DNA of 62,000 nucleotides from Cristatella mucedo. Lineage: Eukaryota > Bryozoa > Phylactolaemata > Cristatellidae. A model generated the notes under the pieces. That model was not told the origin of the DNA and made no database searches. It was given only the letters and a program-made list of their open reading frames with translations. Each line of letters starts with the position of its first letter. The stretch's first letter is position 1. Shown here piece after piece: positions 13,002-25,105 of the stretch. The position numbers were made by a program, and so were the translations under genes. Location: contig WPIO01000064.1 in the NCBI GenBank assembly GCA_009760855.2, positions 980,001 through 1,042,000 on the forward strand. The letters run 5' to 3'.

Positions 13002-13209
13002 ATGACCAGCGAGGGCGCCCCGTTCGGAAAGCCGCCAAAGATCGGGCGATGCGGCCTGGTGGCGTCTAGGAAGCCGTCATCGGCGATCGCATTTGCCGTG
13101 GCACTGACGGTGACAGTGGGCACTGCCGCCTGGGCGTCTGCCACTGCTGCTGCTGCCACCTCTGTGCGCTCCACTCTGCTGGCTGCTACTCACCTTGGGA
13201 ATAAGCCGA
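13002..13209 (+). CDS. RSPO: R-spondin exon 1: start codon and signal peptide (predicted)
   Basis: This exon would encode residues 1-69 and the first base of codon 70. The ATG at 13002 has A at -3, and an in-frame stop lies just upstream (12972-12974), so it is the first start available in this frame. Residues 28-40 (AIAFAVALTVTVG) form a hydrophobic core, followed by a small-residue stretch with a possible cleavage site after A-S-A at residue 47. The basic n-region is about 27 residues long, which is unusual for a signal peptide. The donor is CCGA|GTAAGT at 13210 and is phase 1, matching every other intron of the gene. Joining to exon 2 makes codon 70 a lysine. There is no sequence homology to lean on here, only position, hydrophobicity, phase and donor quality. 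A different upstream leader exon is the main alternative. Confidence 0.55.
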
Positions 13210-16095
13210 GTAAGTACATGTCCTCTGCTGCTGCTGATCGCTACTCGGACGAGCCTTTCTTCGATATATTAAAGAGGGCTAGCTAGTTCCGCATCCTGCT
13301 GCTCAGTGTGTGGACTGGTGCGACCTTGACCTATGCGTAGAGCTGCCACAGGCTGCAGCCGCCGACCGGCTGAGGTTGGCTCTCTGTCTGCAGCGGTTGC
13401 CCTCATCTTGAGTGGCATATTGTGTCGGCGTTTTCTTACCTCCTTTTTGCTTCAGACTGCATGTGCAATGTGTCTGTACTTGCGACATCATTGTGATCAG
13501 ATTTGTTAATTGACTGATGGCCTATGTGGCTGAAGCTCGGCGCCTGTTAACCTAGCAGAGCTCTTTGTGAAGGAGGTAGAGAGAGGGTTTCTGCTGCTTC
13601 TCAGCCGATTCAGGGTGCACCGCACTGTGCCTGTTCTCGAAGGAGTGCTTAACCTCCTACTTGGTTGCCTCCAGAGAAAGCTCGTACCGTTTAATCTCAG
13701 GAAAGGGAAGTGGTTTCGCTGAAGGCTAGAGGTATGCTCGACGTGTTGCATGATAATCCATACAGAAAATCCCACCATTATTTGCCTGAGGGTACGGATT
13801 GGAATCCTGCAGCAGGCAATTCTATATCGTCCACTGCAAGTGAGAATGAGAGCATTTAAATCTCTTCTGCTGCTGCAGCCGCTATAGGAATTACGCTGAT
13901 GAATCTGTGAACCTTTCTTCCTCACGTTTTTTGTCTGCTGTGTGGACGAATCAAACCGAGATTAGTGCTGGATTCTAAGGTGGGAGTGGAACACTTTGTC
14001 ATCCCTCGGCTCAGCTCAATTGTCGCTCAGGATCGATGCTCTGCTGTTGAAGTGGTTGTGAGCAGGAAGAGTCTCGAGCAGTCTTCTCCCACAACTTTAA
14101 AGATGCTTTGGAGGGAGAGGCTTGATTTACTGGCCTGCAGAGAGTCTCTTTGGTATACCAGCCAACGGTGGTCTAAAAGCAACCCAACAGAGTCATGTCC
14201 CTAGCCAAGTGTTTGTTCTTCGGTTACAATTTGACCTAAAGTGGGCACGATCCAATGTCTATGGATGTATGATGTCCCACAAAACGTTGGCCACGGTCCT
14301 CACTATTCAGCAAGCCGAAGAAACCTGTTTCCTTAGAGTCGCATTCCAACTACTTGCAGCCTTAGGTAAGTCGGACGTCGGTGGTTTGCAGAGGCAAGTC
14401 TTCCTGTTATTATTTAGCTCTGCTACCGAGGAGGCTGCAATAATTATAAACGACCGTCACTGGTGTTGTCTCAATACATAATCATAAGATTGATCAGTCA
14501 ATATCAAGAGTGGCTTGTGGGTTAACTGAAAATATGCCACCCATTTATATGGCCCAAGATGTGTCAACGAACTAGCAAAGCCAGCAGGAACGATAGAGCT
14601 GAATTATTTTCACGTCAGTAGAGGCAACTTTCAGTAGTTGTGAGCATTGCGGCTCGAACAGTTTATTAGACTGCCTACCTAAATGTAAGTATTACATAAA
14701 TCTCCCGATCGTAAGTTTGTAACAGTCTTTGGCCACTCCATCTCGCCCCCAAGAGTATGACACGGAACTGAAGACTGGGTGCTGCCGGCAATGGCTTTTT
14801 ACTATCCAGCGATGCCCACCGTTAAAGCAGGGCATCGAAGTGCTCGGCTGACCTTGCCTTTTACCTTACCCCCTCTTGTAAGTAAGATAGTATACCAAAA
14901 GGATATCTTCTTGTGGCAGCAGACTAGTCAATCGAGCCGACGATTGATTCGATCAATGTTCAGAGTGCCTTTCTCGGCTCCTACAGAAATGTTCATGCCC
15001 ATTGGGGGGGGGGAGACACTGAATTCAACCAATATGGCATGCTACCCAGAAGCCTCTGTTCACTACGTCTTCCGAAAGGGTCGTTAAGTTACCCATTGCT
15101 GAGCTTCCCGTTCGGCAGAGCCTGTAGCTCCAACAGGAGGAAAGTGTGCTGCCAAGAAGTTCAGAGACTCCTTTGAAAAGGAGAAGGCTTTCCAAGTTCG
15201 TCGACCTATTTAGCCCATCTCATATCGCATTACCAATGCTCCGAAGAAACGTGCTGAGGCCGCTCATCCACAGTGACCTTACCCGGCATGCGTCTGCAGC
15301 CGATCTCTTTGACCGGTAGCTTGCTTTCCTGGAAGCCCGGTAGTCAACCGTTAGGGTTGCACTGGGACCTGGGAGAGAGGAGTTAAAGGGACAGGCCTCT
15401 GGCAAGCCGAGGCTCAAGCGGCTCCAGCTTGAGCCTCGGTGCAGCTCGGCTCACTCTCACCTCCCTTCCCCCCCCCCGAGCCCCAAGTCTCGTTAGTCCT
15501 GCCCCCTCCATACTCCAGCAGCCGACAGTAGGACCGTGTCCTTTTCCAAGCCTGCACGGCAGCGTACTGTAGTTGCCCATGATTATACGGCTAGCCTGAG
15601 CCTAATTTCTGGCATTAACCTTAGCCGGCGAGTTTTCGTGTGCCCACGTCCATCTTGAACTCCATGCTGAGCAGCTGAACATTTTTAAATTACCTGGCCG
15701 TTGGCCTGGGCTGCGACGATGGAGCAAGCTGAGGCACTTAAGTGGGCCGAAACTCGCCTCTGGCAGCCTCCGTCAGCAGACGACGGCTTTCTGGCGTTAG
15801 CAGTGTCCCCATCGAACTTATCCTCAACAGCATTCGTTCCCCACTGGGAGTTTGATGCTGCTGGGCTGGATTTGGGTGGAAGCTGACTCAGCGAACAAAC
15901 TCAGCCGTCGGTAGCGACGGATCAATGAGCTCGGTGAACCTTTGATCAGTGGCAGACGCCGGTGAATGCAAGCTCCTAAGCAGCTGTAAGGCCCGAGGCT
16001 CAGCGGGTGCAGCAGCAGAAAAGGAAACCAGGGCAGGCCTGGTGTGTGAAACAGCCGACCAGTGCACCGGCCGAATACGGCCGGAGGTCAGTCGG

Positions 16096-16098
<3 letters not shown>
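13210..16098 (+). other. R-spondin intron 1, left part
   Basis: No assignable repeat or second gene is visible. Short ORFs (for example 14122-14481) have no recognised domain. A G run lies near 15005 and a C run near 15468. Confidence 0.4.
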
Positions 16099-16185
<87 letters not shown>

Positions 16186-16206
16186 TCTCTCTGTTTCTCT
16201 CCCTCT
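16099..16206. repeat. (CT)n microsatellite in R-spondin intron 1
   Basis: A pure CT core of about 80 bp with a degenerate right end. Confidence 0.97.
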
Positions 16207-17873
16207 CTCTTCATATCTGTGTGGCAGCTTTTAGTCGCGTTCAGTTGCATTTCGCTGCTTGCTGATCTCAACAGGTTGAGCAATCTCAGGCGTTCCAATT
16301 TTTCGATTAGGCATGTGGTTAACGCTTGTTGTGAATTACACCTGCCGATTTAAATAGTTGGCATATATTTAAAGAGGAATTGACACAAGTCTAATAAGCT
16401 GCAGTGAAAATGGCTAAAGTATAATCTGCTGGTGGGTCTATGGTTGTTCCCCAATAAGCTTCACGAACCGAAGGCTCACTATAGACAAAAGGCCAAGCAA
16501 CTGGCCTATCTGTACATTTACGGAAATGACATGACAAGTATTCAAAACATTGCTTTATTACTTCTGTACCTTATAGCTTCCTTCACTCAGCCTTATCCCG
16601 ACATGTGCGATAGCAAGGCAATAAATAAGCTTCAGTCATCTTGTATCCCCTTCGTTACGTAACAGTAGCCGGCCACAGCTGGAGCCTGAAGGAGCAGGAA
16701 CCTGACGTAGCATGAGCACGACGTAGCATGAGCCACGTGGGGGAGGGAGGACGGTGCCCACGAAGTGGTAGTCACTCCAAACGGCTTGATGTGGCTCGCT
16801 GTCCATGTGCATTTGGTTGGCCGGGCTCCAATTAAATAACCTCCGTACGTTAAGGGGTCGACTGTCAGTACTTAGCTGATATCCCACGACGTGGGTACCG
16901 GCTTTATGTGACAACTGCTTTAATTTACTACGAACTCCGGCGCTTTCTGGATTCCTTTAGCCTGCACGATGGGCCCAGGTGGGCTGGGCAGGCATTCACC
17001 CTACACCAGATCCCTGGCAAATCGAAGAAATTGCACACGTGTAAGCCGTGAGAAGCAGTGTGCCCTGCCAGTACCAGCACCCGGCCGGCAAGTCAGCCGG
17101 TGAGCAGCTCAAACGTGTCTCAAATGACTGCTCGCTGGTCTCAGCAGAGCTTTGGGCGTCGGTGCTGCACTGCCACTCGAAGGTTTAGAGCTCGAGGCCG
17201 CCCTGCATGTATTAAGCCTCCTATATAGCACGAAGTCGCCAGCTCTTCGGCTAAGCCGACGCTTTGGCCACTCCAACTTTGCGTTTAAGCTTGCAAAGGG
17301 AGAGCCGCAGGACTGTCGAAGTCAGGCTCTGAGTACAGAAAAAGTCATTGGTCTGCCACGAGGCTGATTCCTCGGTAAAATACACGAAGTGGTGTGTCTG
17401 GCCAGTGCAACACCCCCCCCCCCCCGTGCCGTGCCGGTGGTGCCTATTCGCATTACTTCGGGTAGGGGAGAGCTAACGAGGAATCGCCTGCCTAATCAGA
17501 TCATCTGACGGGTTCTTTACTGCTGCTGCTTGTATGCAGAAGCAGCATTCGCCCAGGTTACATGAAAGGGGTAGTTCGAATTTTTGAAGCGTGCGACCTT
17601 GTGCTGATGATGGAAATACTCGGAGCAGTAGCCAGCCAAGCTTCTGGCTAGATGCAGTTTTTAATTTCAGTTTTATCGTATTTTAAGCAGTGACGCTGCT
17701 GACATCTTTCACTGGCTTGCTCGCAGTTTGGTAGTGCTGCTATTGGTCGGCCAAGGTTCGAGCTATGTTCTGTTCACCTAATCGAATATTTCACATGCTT
17801 TACAAATCTCGCCGACTTCAAATTATCCAGTCTGAGCCGCATTTGCAGGCCGTCGGCTTGGCATCTTCCACGG
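16207..17873 (+). other. R-spondin intron 1, middle part; C13 run
   Basis: A homopolymer C run lies at 17413-17425. I see no gene or classified repeat otherwise. Confidence 0.4.
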
Positions 17874-18030
17874 ATATATATATATATATAATTCATTTGT
17901 ATAGCGCCCCAAGAGAACTAAATCTCTATTCAGGCGCTTCACATATGCCTCAGGGCTCGAGCCCACGACCTCAGCCAGACCTTAGTCGGGGTGAGCACCT
18001 TAACCGCTGGACCAACCCAGCTCGGATATC
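17874..18030 (-). mobile_element. Type-1 SINE: tRNA-like head with L2 tail
   Basis: Read on the minus strand, a head with A-box-like TGGTCCAGCGGTTAAGG and B-box-like GGGCTCGAGCCC leads into GTGAAGCGCCTGAATAGAGA, TTTAGTTCTCTTGGGGCGCT and ATACAAATGAATT, then (AT)n. The second half is the L2 3' terminus. It is a short element with an internal RNA polymerase III promoter and an LINE-borrowed tail. It lies in R-spondin intron 1. Confidence 0.82.
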
Positions 18031-18238
18031 TGTTGGGCACGATGCCCCTGCTCGGCCGATACACCCAGCATCGAACTGGTCAAGAAGTCGTCTTTCTGGG
18101 TGGCAATTGAGGAAACCGATGTCAGCGATCGAGTTGGCTATGCACTGCAAGTCGGTTAATCTGCCTCGGCGGTTGGGACCGAAAAAGTTTCACGAAGTCA
18201 GTAATTGACTACCTTCCTCCGGTTAAGAGTCGGTTCAG

Positions 18239-18388
18239 CCCCCCCCCCCAACAGCCGAGTCTTGCAGGTGCTCTTGAGCACGTGGGTTTTCTGGATCGGA
18301 AAACAAGCGCTACGAATGCACCGAATTACCTCTGGCCGTGATAGTAGTCGGTCAACGCCTGCGGCTCTACCAGCACCCCCCCCCCCCC
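18239..18388. repeat. Two homopolymer C runs
   Basis: C runs of about 11 and 13 bases lie at 18239-18249 and 18376-18388, within R-spondin intron 1. Confidence 0.95.
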
Positions 18389-18599
18389 GCACGAGAATGG
18401 GCAGTGATCCAAGTGGGTGGCCAATGCAGCCGCACGGCTGCGACCGCTGGCTGCTAGCACAGAGGCCTGGCTGCCGGCAGCCGCCAAGCTGTCAGGAAAT
18501 AACGCAGCCGGCAAGGCCTTTATGCGACCTCCCGCCTGCTGCTACTAGATGAGTGTAGTGGACCATCACTGCAAGAGCCTGGCTCACCTCACTGAGGTA

Positions 18600-20175
18600 A
18601 CGCGTCTCCGTGTGTGACTCCACAAATGCTTAATGACCAAGAAGATGCTACTCGAGAGCTTTTTATTGCACAGTCAAAGCCTTTTTTTGAAGTTTTCGCG
18701 GTGCACGCACGGCAACTGGTACACTTCATCTCACATAACAAAGAGAAATCAATTGAGAAGCATAGCCAAGTCAGGTCGGTGGCCGATTAAGTTAGTAGCA
18801 GGGTAGAAGAAGCTGCTCAGGACGGCTTCAAATGATTCACCGCTGCAGTCTGCAATAGCAGAGAATATGTCATTGCATAAGAATTGCTCTAAGTGAGCTC
18901 CGCGGTCTAGGAACTGCTGAATAAAACTTTCTGCAGCAAACAGTCTTCGAAGGAAGGAATGAAACGGCTAATTTATCGCCCATTGAGGACTGGAGGGCTC
19001 GAGGAATCGGAAACTTGTGCAGCATTGTAGCTATTTATTTAGGAGTCCGGCCATGGTAAGCCTTTTGGGTCAGAGCGAGAGATTTGCTATGTTTCCGTCG
19101 ATCGACCTAGAGCCATAGCCGCGCCTTTACTGAAGCAGACCTATGGCTGAACCTGTAGGATTATTTTTACCAACCTTACCGCCTTATTCATCACTAACTG
19201 CAGAACCTTGATGAATTTGTTGGCAGCCCTGCTAAAACTGACCCACAATAGTGCAGCCTCGACAGAACCAGAGAGCTAATAAGATCTTTAGCCGTCCGCC
19301 AACGTAGAAGTCCCTTGTCGATATATCTGGGAAAGTGGATGAGCTTATTTTCAAGCACGTGACGACGGTTGCACCAAAAAATCGCTAACTTAAAGAGCGA
19401 AGTTTCAAAGTCCAGCCGCTGGCTTTTGGCGTCCTAGGAGAAGTAGTACAATTTTTCATTGTTTACGCTGATAGCATTGACCGGCATTGAGGATTGAATG
19501 TCTTTAAGACAATTGTAAGGTAATTAATAAGATCCTACATTTTATGAGTTTCTGCAGCTAAATCCGATTATTTAGCAGTAAGACAGGCGAGTATAACGAG
19601 CAGAGGAGGGATGGCCGTGGCCCCGAATAACTTTTTCGTGAGGCTACGATGGTATGCATGGAGAACAGCAAAGGGCCGAGAATGGATCCATGTAGGACTC
19701 CACGGTTGATTGGTCGACTGGGTGAGACATGACCACCACATTACGCAGTTTAAAAACCATCGAACAAGTGCGTTTCGAACTAACCCATAGCTTCTTCTAC
19801 TAGTCCAATCGTTTTTCTCTTTTTTTTTCAAGTAGGCTGTTGCGATCAATCTTGCCAAACACAGCTGATAGATCGAGCCGGACGAAGGCAGTGGAATTTC
19901 TTACCATTGTCTTTGGTACTCGGGATGCCGTTGGTGACACAGATGATTGGAGTGGTGCTGCGTGAGCCCTCACTGAAATTGTTCTAACCATTATGACCAA
20001 TGAGTTCCACTGGGTGCTTAGCAGCAATCCTTGACACTAAAGTTAGTAAGGAGACCAGGTGGTAGTTTTTTGGGATCTCGGAATGGAATCCAAGCTTTTT
20101 AAGTATTAGTTGAAGAATGGCCGATGATTTTAAGAGATTTCGGACCATCTAAAAAGATTTGAAATGATTGGGGTT
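18600..20175 (-). mobile_element. Decayed family B LINE with reverse transcriptase relic
   Basis: The left end matches the family B 3' region (TGTGACTCCACAAATGC, GGAAGGAATGAAACGGCTAA). At 20027-19800 the minus strand reads STAFVRLDLSAVFGKIDRNSLLE, a relic of the reverse transcriptase AFDTIDH motif region. Frames are broken throughout. It is about 1.6 kb and lies in R-spondin intron 1. Confidence 0.75.
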
Positions 20176-21214
20176 GTCTCTATTTATTATGAAGCTGTTG
20201 CCCTACTCATATCGCACCCTGCCACTAAATTCAACACTCTCTTAACCCATTTAATACCCGTCTTCACCCATTGAATACCCTCACTGCATCATTAGGGCAG
20301 GAAGTCGCTACAGCCACGCTCACTGAATAGGGACACTGCTCAAGCCTTAGCCCTACCGCCCTGTACCCACCTAATGGTTTAATTAAGTAGCATCACCTGC
20401 TGTTATAGAGCAGTAGTTACAAGTATTTAATTGGTAATAAGATCTTTTTCAAAAAAGCTTCCCATTAGTTTTAAAAGGCAGGCATCGGAGGGTGCAGCGG
20501 CCAGTCTCTTCCTGCCTATGTAGACCCCGGTAGCTCTGATTGGTGACCGAACCCGAGGCTGAGACATCTACCTTCCTCGCCAGTGCTATGCTGCAGTGCA
20601 TATCGGGTTACACTTGGTTGGGCTTCTGCCCTCACATGTGGGTGTAAAAAGGTTCCTGGGTAGTCTTGCATAAATAACTTCTCAAAGCCTGGGCACTAAA
20701 GTATGTAGTTCAAAAACGAGTAGCTCTGACGGCAGGCAAAACGAGCCGTGGTACCGAAGGGAATAAATCGAGGTGATGTTTTTTTCGTAGTAATACTGTT
20801 TAAAGTGAAGACGTTAACCGGCTTGGAGTGAGCCATACACGATTTCCCGTCGTTGAACTCGAACCTGCGACTTGCTTGTGAAGTTTGAGCGCCGACCCGA
20901 AGGATTAATACACGGGGTTAAAGGTACAAGATTGGCTGGCTGATTTAACTGCATCCTTTACATGGTGTACAGTGGTAGATGAACCTCAACGGCTGACATT
21001 CCCACTTGCAGTGTGCAATAAAGAACTACCATTTGTACAGCTGAAGCACTCGGCCTGTGTCGTAAAGCTCAATCAGCATACCTCTAGACTCAGTCTACCA
21101 CGGCAGGTCAGCAAAGGCTTGCGCTTATTTACGTATACTATAACGACCTGCTTTCGGTCAGTATTCTCCAGTCTGTCGGTAGCTCGTCAAGTGAGAACTT
21201 AAGTCGTCCTACGT
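20176..21214 (+). other. R-spondin intron 1, right part
   Basis: Mostly unassigned. A weak tRNA-like segment on the minus strand at 20830-20905 contains GGTTCGAGTTC (B-box-like) and may be an old SINE. Confidence 0.35.
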
Positions 21215-21345
21215 TGGCCCGCGAGTAAGGTGCTTGCCTAAAGTGACCGTGATCGTTCGCTATAGCTCTGGCATATGTAAAGTTCATGGATTAAGATTAT
21301 AGAGATTAGGTTCTCTTAGGATGCTGTTCAAATATAAAGCATTTT
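21215..21345 (+). mobile_element. Type-1 SINE (tRNA-like head, L2 tail), degraded
   Basis: The head GAGTAAGGTGCTTGCC is followed by AGAGATTAGGTTCTCTTAGG and ATGCTGTTCAA. The same order occurs at 25535-25665 and, reversed, at 17874-18030. The B box is decayed. Confidence 0.65.
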
Positions 21346-21971
21346 CCTCAAGTGCCTCAAGGTTAGTCGGAGGTCTGCAAGGGTTCGGTATGCACAAAGA
21401 GCTAAATCGCTCAATGCCGATTCGGGCTAAAGGTCGATAACGGCATAGACAGTATATAACAAGCTGGGACCCAAGTCGCATATGATGGAGAGATGGGTAG
21501 ATTTTTTCTTTGCAGATATGTTGCTTCCGGTTTACTATTGGGCTTGACATGGTTTGTGTAATCATTTCTGTAATACTTTCCTTATACATAGACGTTGTCA
21601 AAACTTGAGATCCCATTTCATACATTTTTGTCTTTTGAAAGCTGCCTTGCAGAAGTGTTTGATTGTTGATAGGTTCTTCGCTGTATATCTCAACATTTAT
21701 CTTTAATATTTTCTATCGAAATTTGTTTTCTCTGCCATCTAAAATCGCTTGACAGCCTTTTAGTACGTCCATTGACAGTCATAATGTCGATATGGCTGAT
21801 GCAAGATGCGGTCACTTGACTGTACTAGCTGCGAAATTAAGACTGCTATGCATGCTGCAAGAACAAATTAGGTGGTTACGATCGTCACAGTGAAGACGCC
21901 CTTTATGCTGGACAGACATTTGTCTGCTGCACTCACCACAGTTAATGTTATTGAATCTTTATTTTTTGTAG

Positions 21972-22181
21972 AATTTACGGAAGTAGACAGTTGCAGCTCT
22001 GGCTGCTCCCTCTGCTCAGACATGAATGGGTGCCTTCAGTGCAAGCCTGCCTACTACTTAGTACTCGTCCGAGACTACATGCTGCATAGAGGGCTTTGCT
22101 CTCAGACCTGCCCTGCGGGCTACTATCCCAGCGACCGAGATGCTTCTGCCGGACCTCTGGCGGAAATCAAAAAGTGCTTGC
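21972..22181 (+). CDS. RSPO: R-spondin exon 2: furin-like cysteine-rich repeat 1
   Basis: The acceptor is TTTTTTGTAG| at 21971 and the donor is |GTAAGT at 22182. Both are phase 1, and the exon is 210 bp (residues 70-139). It carries the pattern CSSGCSLC, NGCLQC, then CSQTCPAGYY, the R-spondin FU1 signature. The segment between the fifth and sixth cysteines aligns without gaps to human RSPO1. Arg103 falls on human Arg66, a known ZNRF3/RNF43 contact. His108 falls on human Gln71, the second contact. The loop before Cys138 is seven residues longer than in human RSPO1. In the family this repeat binds the E3 ligase extracellular domain. Homology is clear from the cysteine spacing and the shared GC..C...NGC..C core. 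Confidence 0.94.
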
Positions 22182-22335
22182 GTAAGTTACAATTGAGATG
22201 AATGATTGACGTACTCAGCCGACAACTTCTCGCACGCAAATAGCACGGAGTATTTATTGCAGCCTCTTAATATCAATTGGAGTCCAACTGTCCAAACTTG
22301 TGTAGAATAATTTTTCGGACCGCACCACCTTGTAG

Positions 22336-22482
22336 GTTGCAATCTGAAGGACTGCGAAATGTGCTACAATCGTCAGTTCTGTAATCGCTGCCGTCAGCCG
22401 TACGTAACCTTCAAAGGTCGGTGCTATGGCATGTGCCCACCGGATAATGCTTCTGCTATTACCGTGGATTGTTCGCATACAG
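22336..22482 (+). CDS. RSPO: R-spondin exon 3: furin-like cysteine-rich repeat 2
   Basis: The acceptor is CACCTTGTAG| at 22335 and the donor is ACAG|GTAAGA at 22483. Both are phase 1, and the exon is 147 bp (residues 140-188). Splicing to exon 2 recreates KKCLRCNLKDCEMC, which matches the human RSPO1 junction between the repeats. The exon continues with FCNRC, KGRCYGMCP and a final cysteine, giving the family's full FU2 cysteine set. Phe154 corresponds to human Phe110 and Tyr150 to human Phe106, the two aromatic residues that insert into LGR receptors. Asn177 lies in an N-A-S sequon, close to the place where human RSPO1 is N-glycosylated. The intron to exon 2 is only 154 bp, whereas intron 1 is 8.8 kb. 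Confidence 0.94.
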
Positions 22483-23707
22483 GTAAGAGTAGGTTCAGGG
22501 ATAGCTTCCTTCCGACGGCCTACGGCAGCTGTATGAGTGAGCAGGTATCGAAATCTTTTATGATCCTGCATGGATCGTCATCTGTAAATGGAACAGTGAA
22601 TAAGTGGGTGCTTTGCTTTAATTTTCTCTTACCCCATTGTAAGACTAAGCGGCTTACGGTAGTCAAAGCATACTTATTCTCACTCAACAGAGAGAAAAGG
22701 AGAAGCATATTAAAGTCCCGACAGCTGAAGAAGTGATTGCCGTAAAGGGGTCAATCGGTGCATTACTGCTGGAAATGTGTCGCCATTAGCAGATCTCACT
22801 GACCGTATCTCTAATGAAGCCATGCATATTCTGGTATACATAATTTCGTGGACCTTTCTTAATCTTCTGCTTGCATATATTCATCGGCATAAGAAACGCA
22901 ATGCATAGTCAGAAAAAGCCAATGCGATCTGCAATGGATAAAATGCAGCTTGCCAATAAGAATTATCTACAGTTGACCTTATAAATGCAAGTTGAAATTC
23001 ATGCAAGTGCAACGCTGTCAGACTTCATGCAGCTCCGCCCAAGTCTCTGGGCTTCGGCAGCTTTTCTTCTTTTTTTTTTGTAAGTGAAACAACGAAACAA
23101 AATGACCGTTTAATGACTGAAATGCGTTGGGAAATCTCTGGCATTTGATACAGAGCAGGTGGCTTCTCATAAAGCATAGCTTTGCATTCAAAGTGCCAGC
23201 ATAGTAGTATTAGTTCTCATATAATTTATTCATGACTCACATTGTCAATGGCCTAGTCGGCTTGGGCGGAGTCTGCGTTTGACGAAGACAAAGCAGGCAG
23301 GGCTGGCGAGGCCGAGCCCACTGCTACTACAAAGCCTGTGGACAGCAGGGCCGTGCCCTACTTTGCATTCATAGTGCCAGTATAAACCTACTGCGAAATG
23401 CTAATGCCACTCTCTATCTCAAAGTATTTCTTTCCAGTTTTACTTAAGCGTCTTCTGCTGTTGCTATTTTGTATCAATGAGCAAGAAAGAATGGTCGATA
23501 TAGAAGAGCTGAAAACTGTAGCAGCCAAGCACTTGTAGACCTCATGCATATTGTAATGTGTAGTAGCAGTTAAATGTACAAATGGAGGTAAATACAATGT
23601 TCGAATTATTCTTTTGGGCTTTAGTAGTCGTCTTGATAGGCTTGGCTATTAGCACTATTAGGCCTGAGCACATTCATACATGTCGGAATTCATTTGCTAC
23701 ATTCTAG

Positions 23708-23968
23708 AATGCCAGACAGGTCCTTGGTCGCAATGGTCTGAGTGTAAGCCTCGACGTGACGGTGGGTGTACTGCGGATGGTTCTAGACAGAATCCGACAG
23801 GTATCCAGTCTAGAAGCCGCGAGATGCTGCGGCAGTCACCGGCTATGAGCTTAGCAGCAAGGTGCGTGGTCCAAGTCGTGGAGCAGCAGAACTGCCAGCC
23901 AAGCATTGATGAGTGCCGTCCAAGTGGGGCCGAAACGGCAGCAAAAGGCTTGACTACATCCACGCACG
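23708..23968 (+). CDS. RSPO: R-spondin exon 4: thrombospondin type-1 domain
   Basis: The acceptor is CATTCTAG| at 23707 and the donor is CACG|GTAAGC at 23969. Both are phase 1, and the exon is 261 bp (residues 189-275). It opens with CQTGPWSQWSEC, the tryptophan-rich strand of a TSP1 domain. The WSQW motif is the kind of site that is C-mannosylated in this family. Six cysteines are present (190, 201, 209, 241, 251, 258), as expected for an R-spondin TSP1. Several arginines lie between the third and fourth cysteines (SRSREMLR), consistent with the heparan-sulphate-binding face known for this domain. The middle loop is somewhat longer than in vertebrate R-spondins. TSP1 domains occur in many proteins, but this position directly after FU1-FU2 identifies the family. 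Confidence 0.92.
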
Positions 23969-24040
23969 GTAAGCTACCCATTGGTTTCTGTTTTGCTATA
24001 ATCACTCAATCTCCGAGTCTCTGAGGTTGCTCTTTGTCAG

Positions 24041-24137
24041 TCTATATCTCTACACTTTACATCAAAATATCTTAATACTGATTTATCTACTATATCTCTA
24101 CACTTTACATCAAAATATCTCAATACTGATTTATCTA
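24041..24137 (+). repeat. 48-bp tandem duplication in intron 4
   Basis: Two nearly identical copies begin CTATATCTCTACACTTTACA at 24042 and 24090. Confidence 0.9.
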
Positions 24138-24139
24138 TC

Positions 24140-24193
24140 TATACATATATATATATATGTACATATATATATGTATATATACATACATATATA

Positions 24194-24235
<42 letters not shown>
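24140..24235. repeat. (TA)n microsatellite in intron 4
   Basis: TA-rich tract with TACATA interruptions on its left side and a purer right half. Confidence 0.95.
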
Positions 24236-24639
24236 GCTAAGGTACCTAGTTAGCTATCTATCGATCTCGTTCTTCTCTTCGGCCTAGTGTCAAGATTTCG
24301 TCGCTCTGTTATTGGCCGAGGCCTTCCTTAGGCCCTTTAACAGATTTAACTCAAAGCATTATTAAAAAATGTTCGTACCAACTTGCACCCTATTTCTCTA
24401 TCCGTTGACAGCGACCTCCAGGGCTTATAAAATATTCAGGATATAGTTGGCTCGGTGACTCGTCACCTCTTGCTTTCCTGACTCTGTAACGGCACACGAC
24501 ATGCTTCTGCAGTAGGAACAAATCTATAGAATTTATTCTCTGGACTGGTGCGTTGGTCATCTCACACGGGAGCCGCTTAGTCAATGAGAGCGCTTTGTAA
24601 ATGAGAGCGCTTTGTCAAACTCTACAGTGTAAGAAGACC

Positions 24640-25105
24640 TTACCACCTCACGACACGAATTGAACACTATTGGACAAGTACGATTTGAACAACGCTTGTG
24701 CCTCATCTGCCAGACCGATCGCTGTTTGCAATTGTTCAAAGTGGGTGTCGTGATCAATAGTATCGAAGGTAGCTAATAGATCCAGCAGCAATAGGCAGTG
24801 ACATACCCGTCATATTTGCTGCATAGGGTGTAATTGGTTACATGGAGGAGAAGTTTCAGTGGAGTGGTGTTGCTTGAATCTCGACTGAAATTTTTCTGAA
24901 AATGTATTCTCTTCAATGTGTGCTACAAGTTGCACAGCGACAATTGTTTCGTGAATCTGACAAAGAGAAGAAGGAAACTGGGCAATAGTTTGCAAGGACC
25001 TCTAACTCGAATCCAGGTTTTTTAACTGTCAGTCGAAAAATGGCCGATTTGAAGGACTTGGTACAACCCTTTTCCAGAAAAGCATGAGCAAGCTTAGCTA
25101 TGGCT
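24640..25105 (-). mobile_element. Family B LINE internal fragment in intron 4
   Basis: The minus strand matches the family B reverse transcriptase region at 42700-42960: CTGCCAGACCGATCG, AATAGTATCGAAGGTAGCTAATAG (read as the AFDTIDH segment) and the region upstream of it. No open frame remains. Neither 3' end nor 5' end is present. Confidence 0.7.

Noticed and set aside
12576-13174. Overlapping 75-158 codon ORFs on both strands near 12.6-13.1 kb
   Set aside because: GC-rich, stop-poor sequence explains them; only the frame starting at 13002 fits the R-spondin splice phase.
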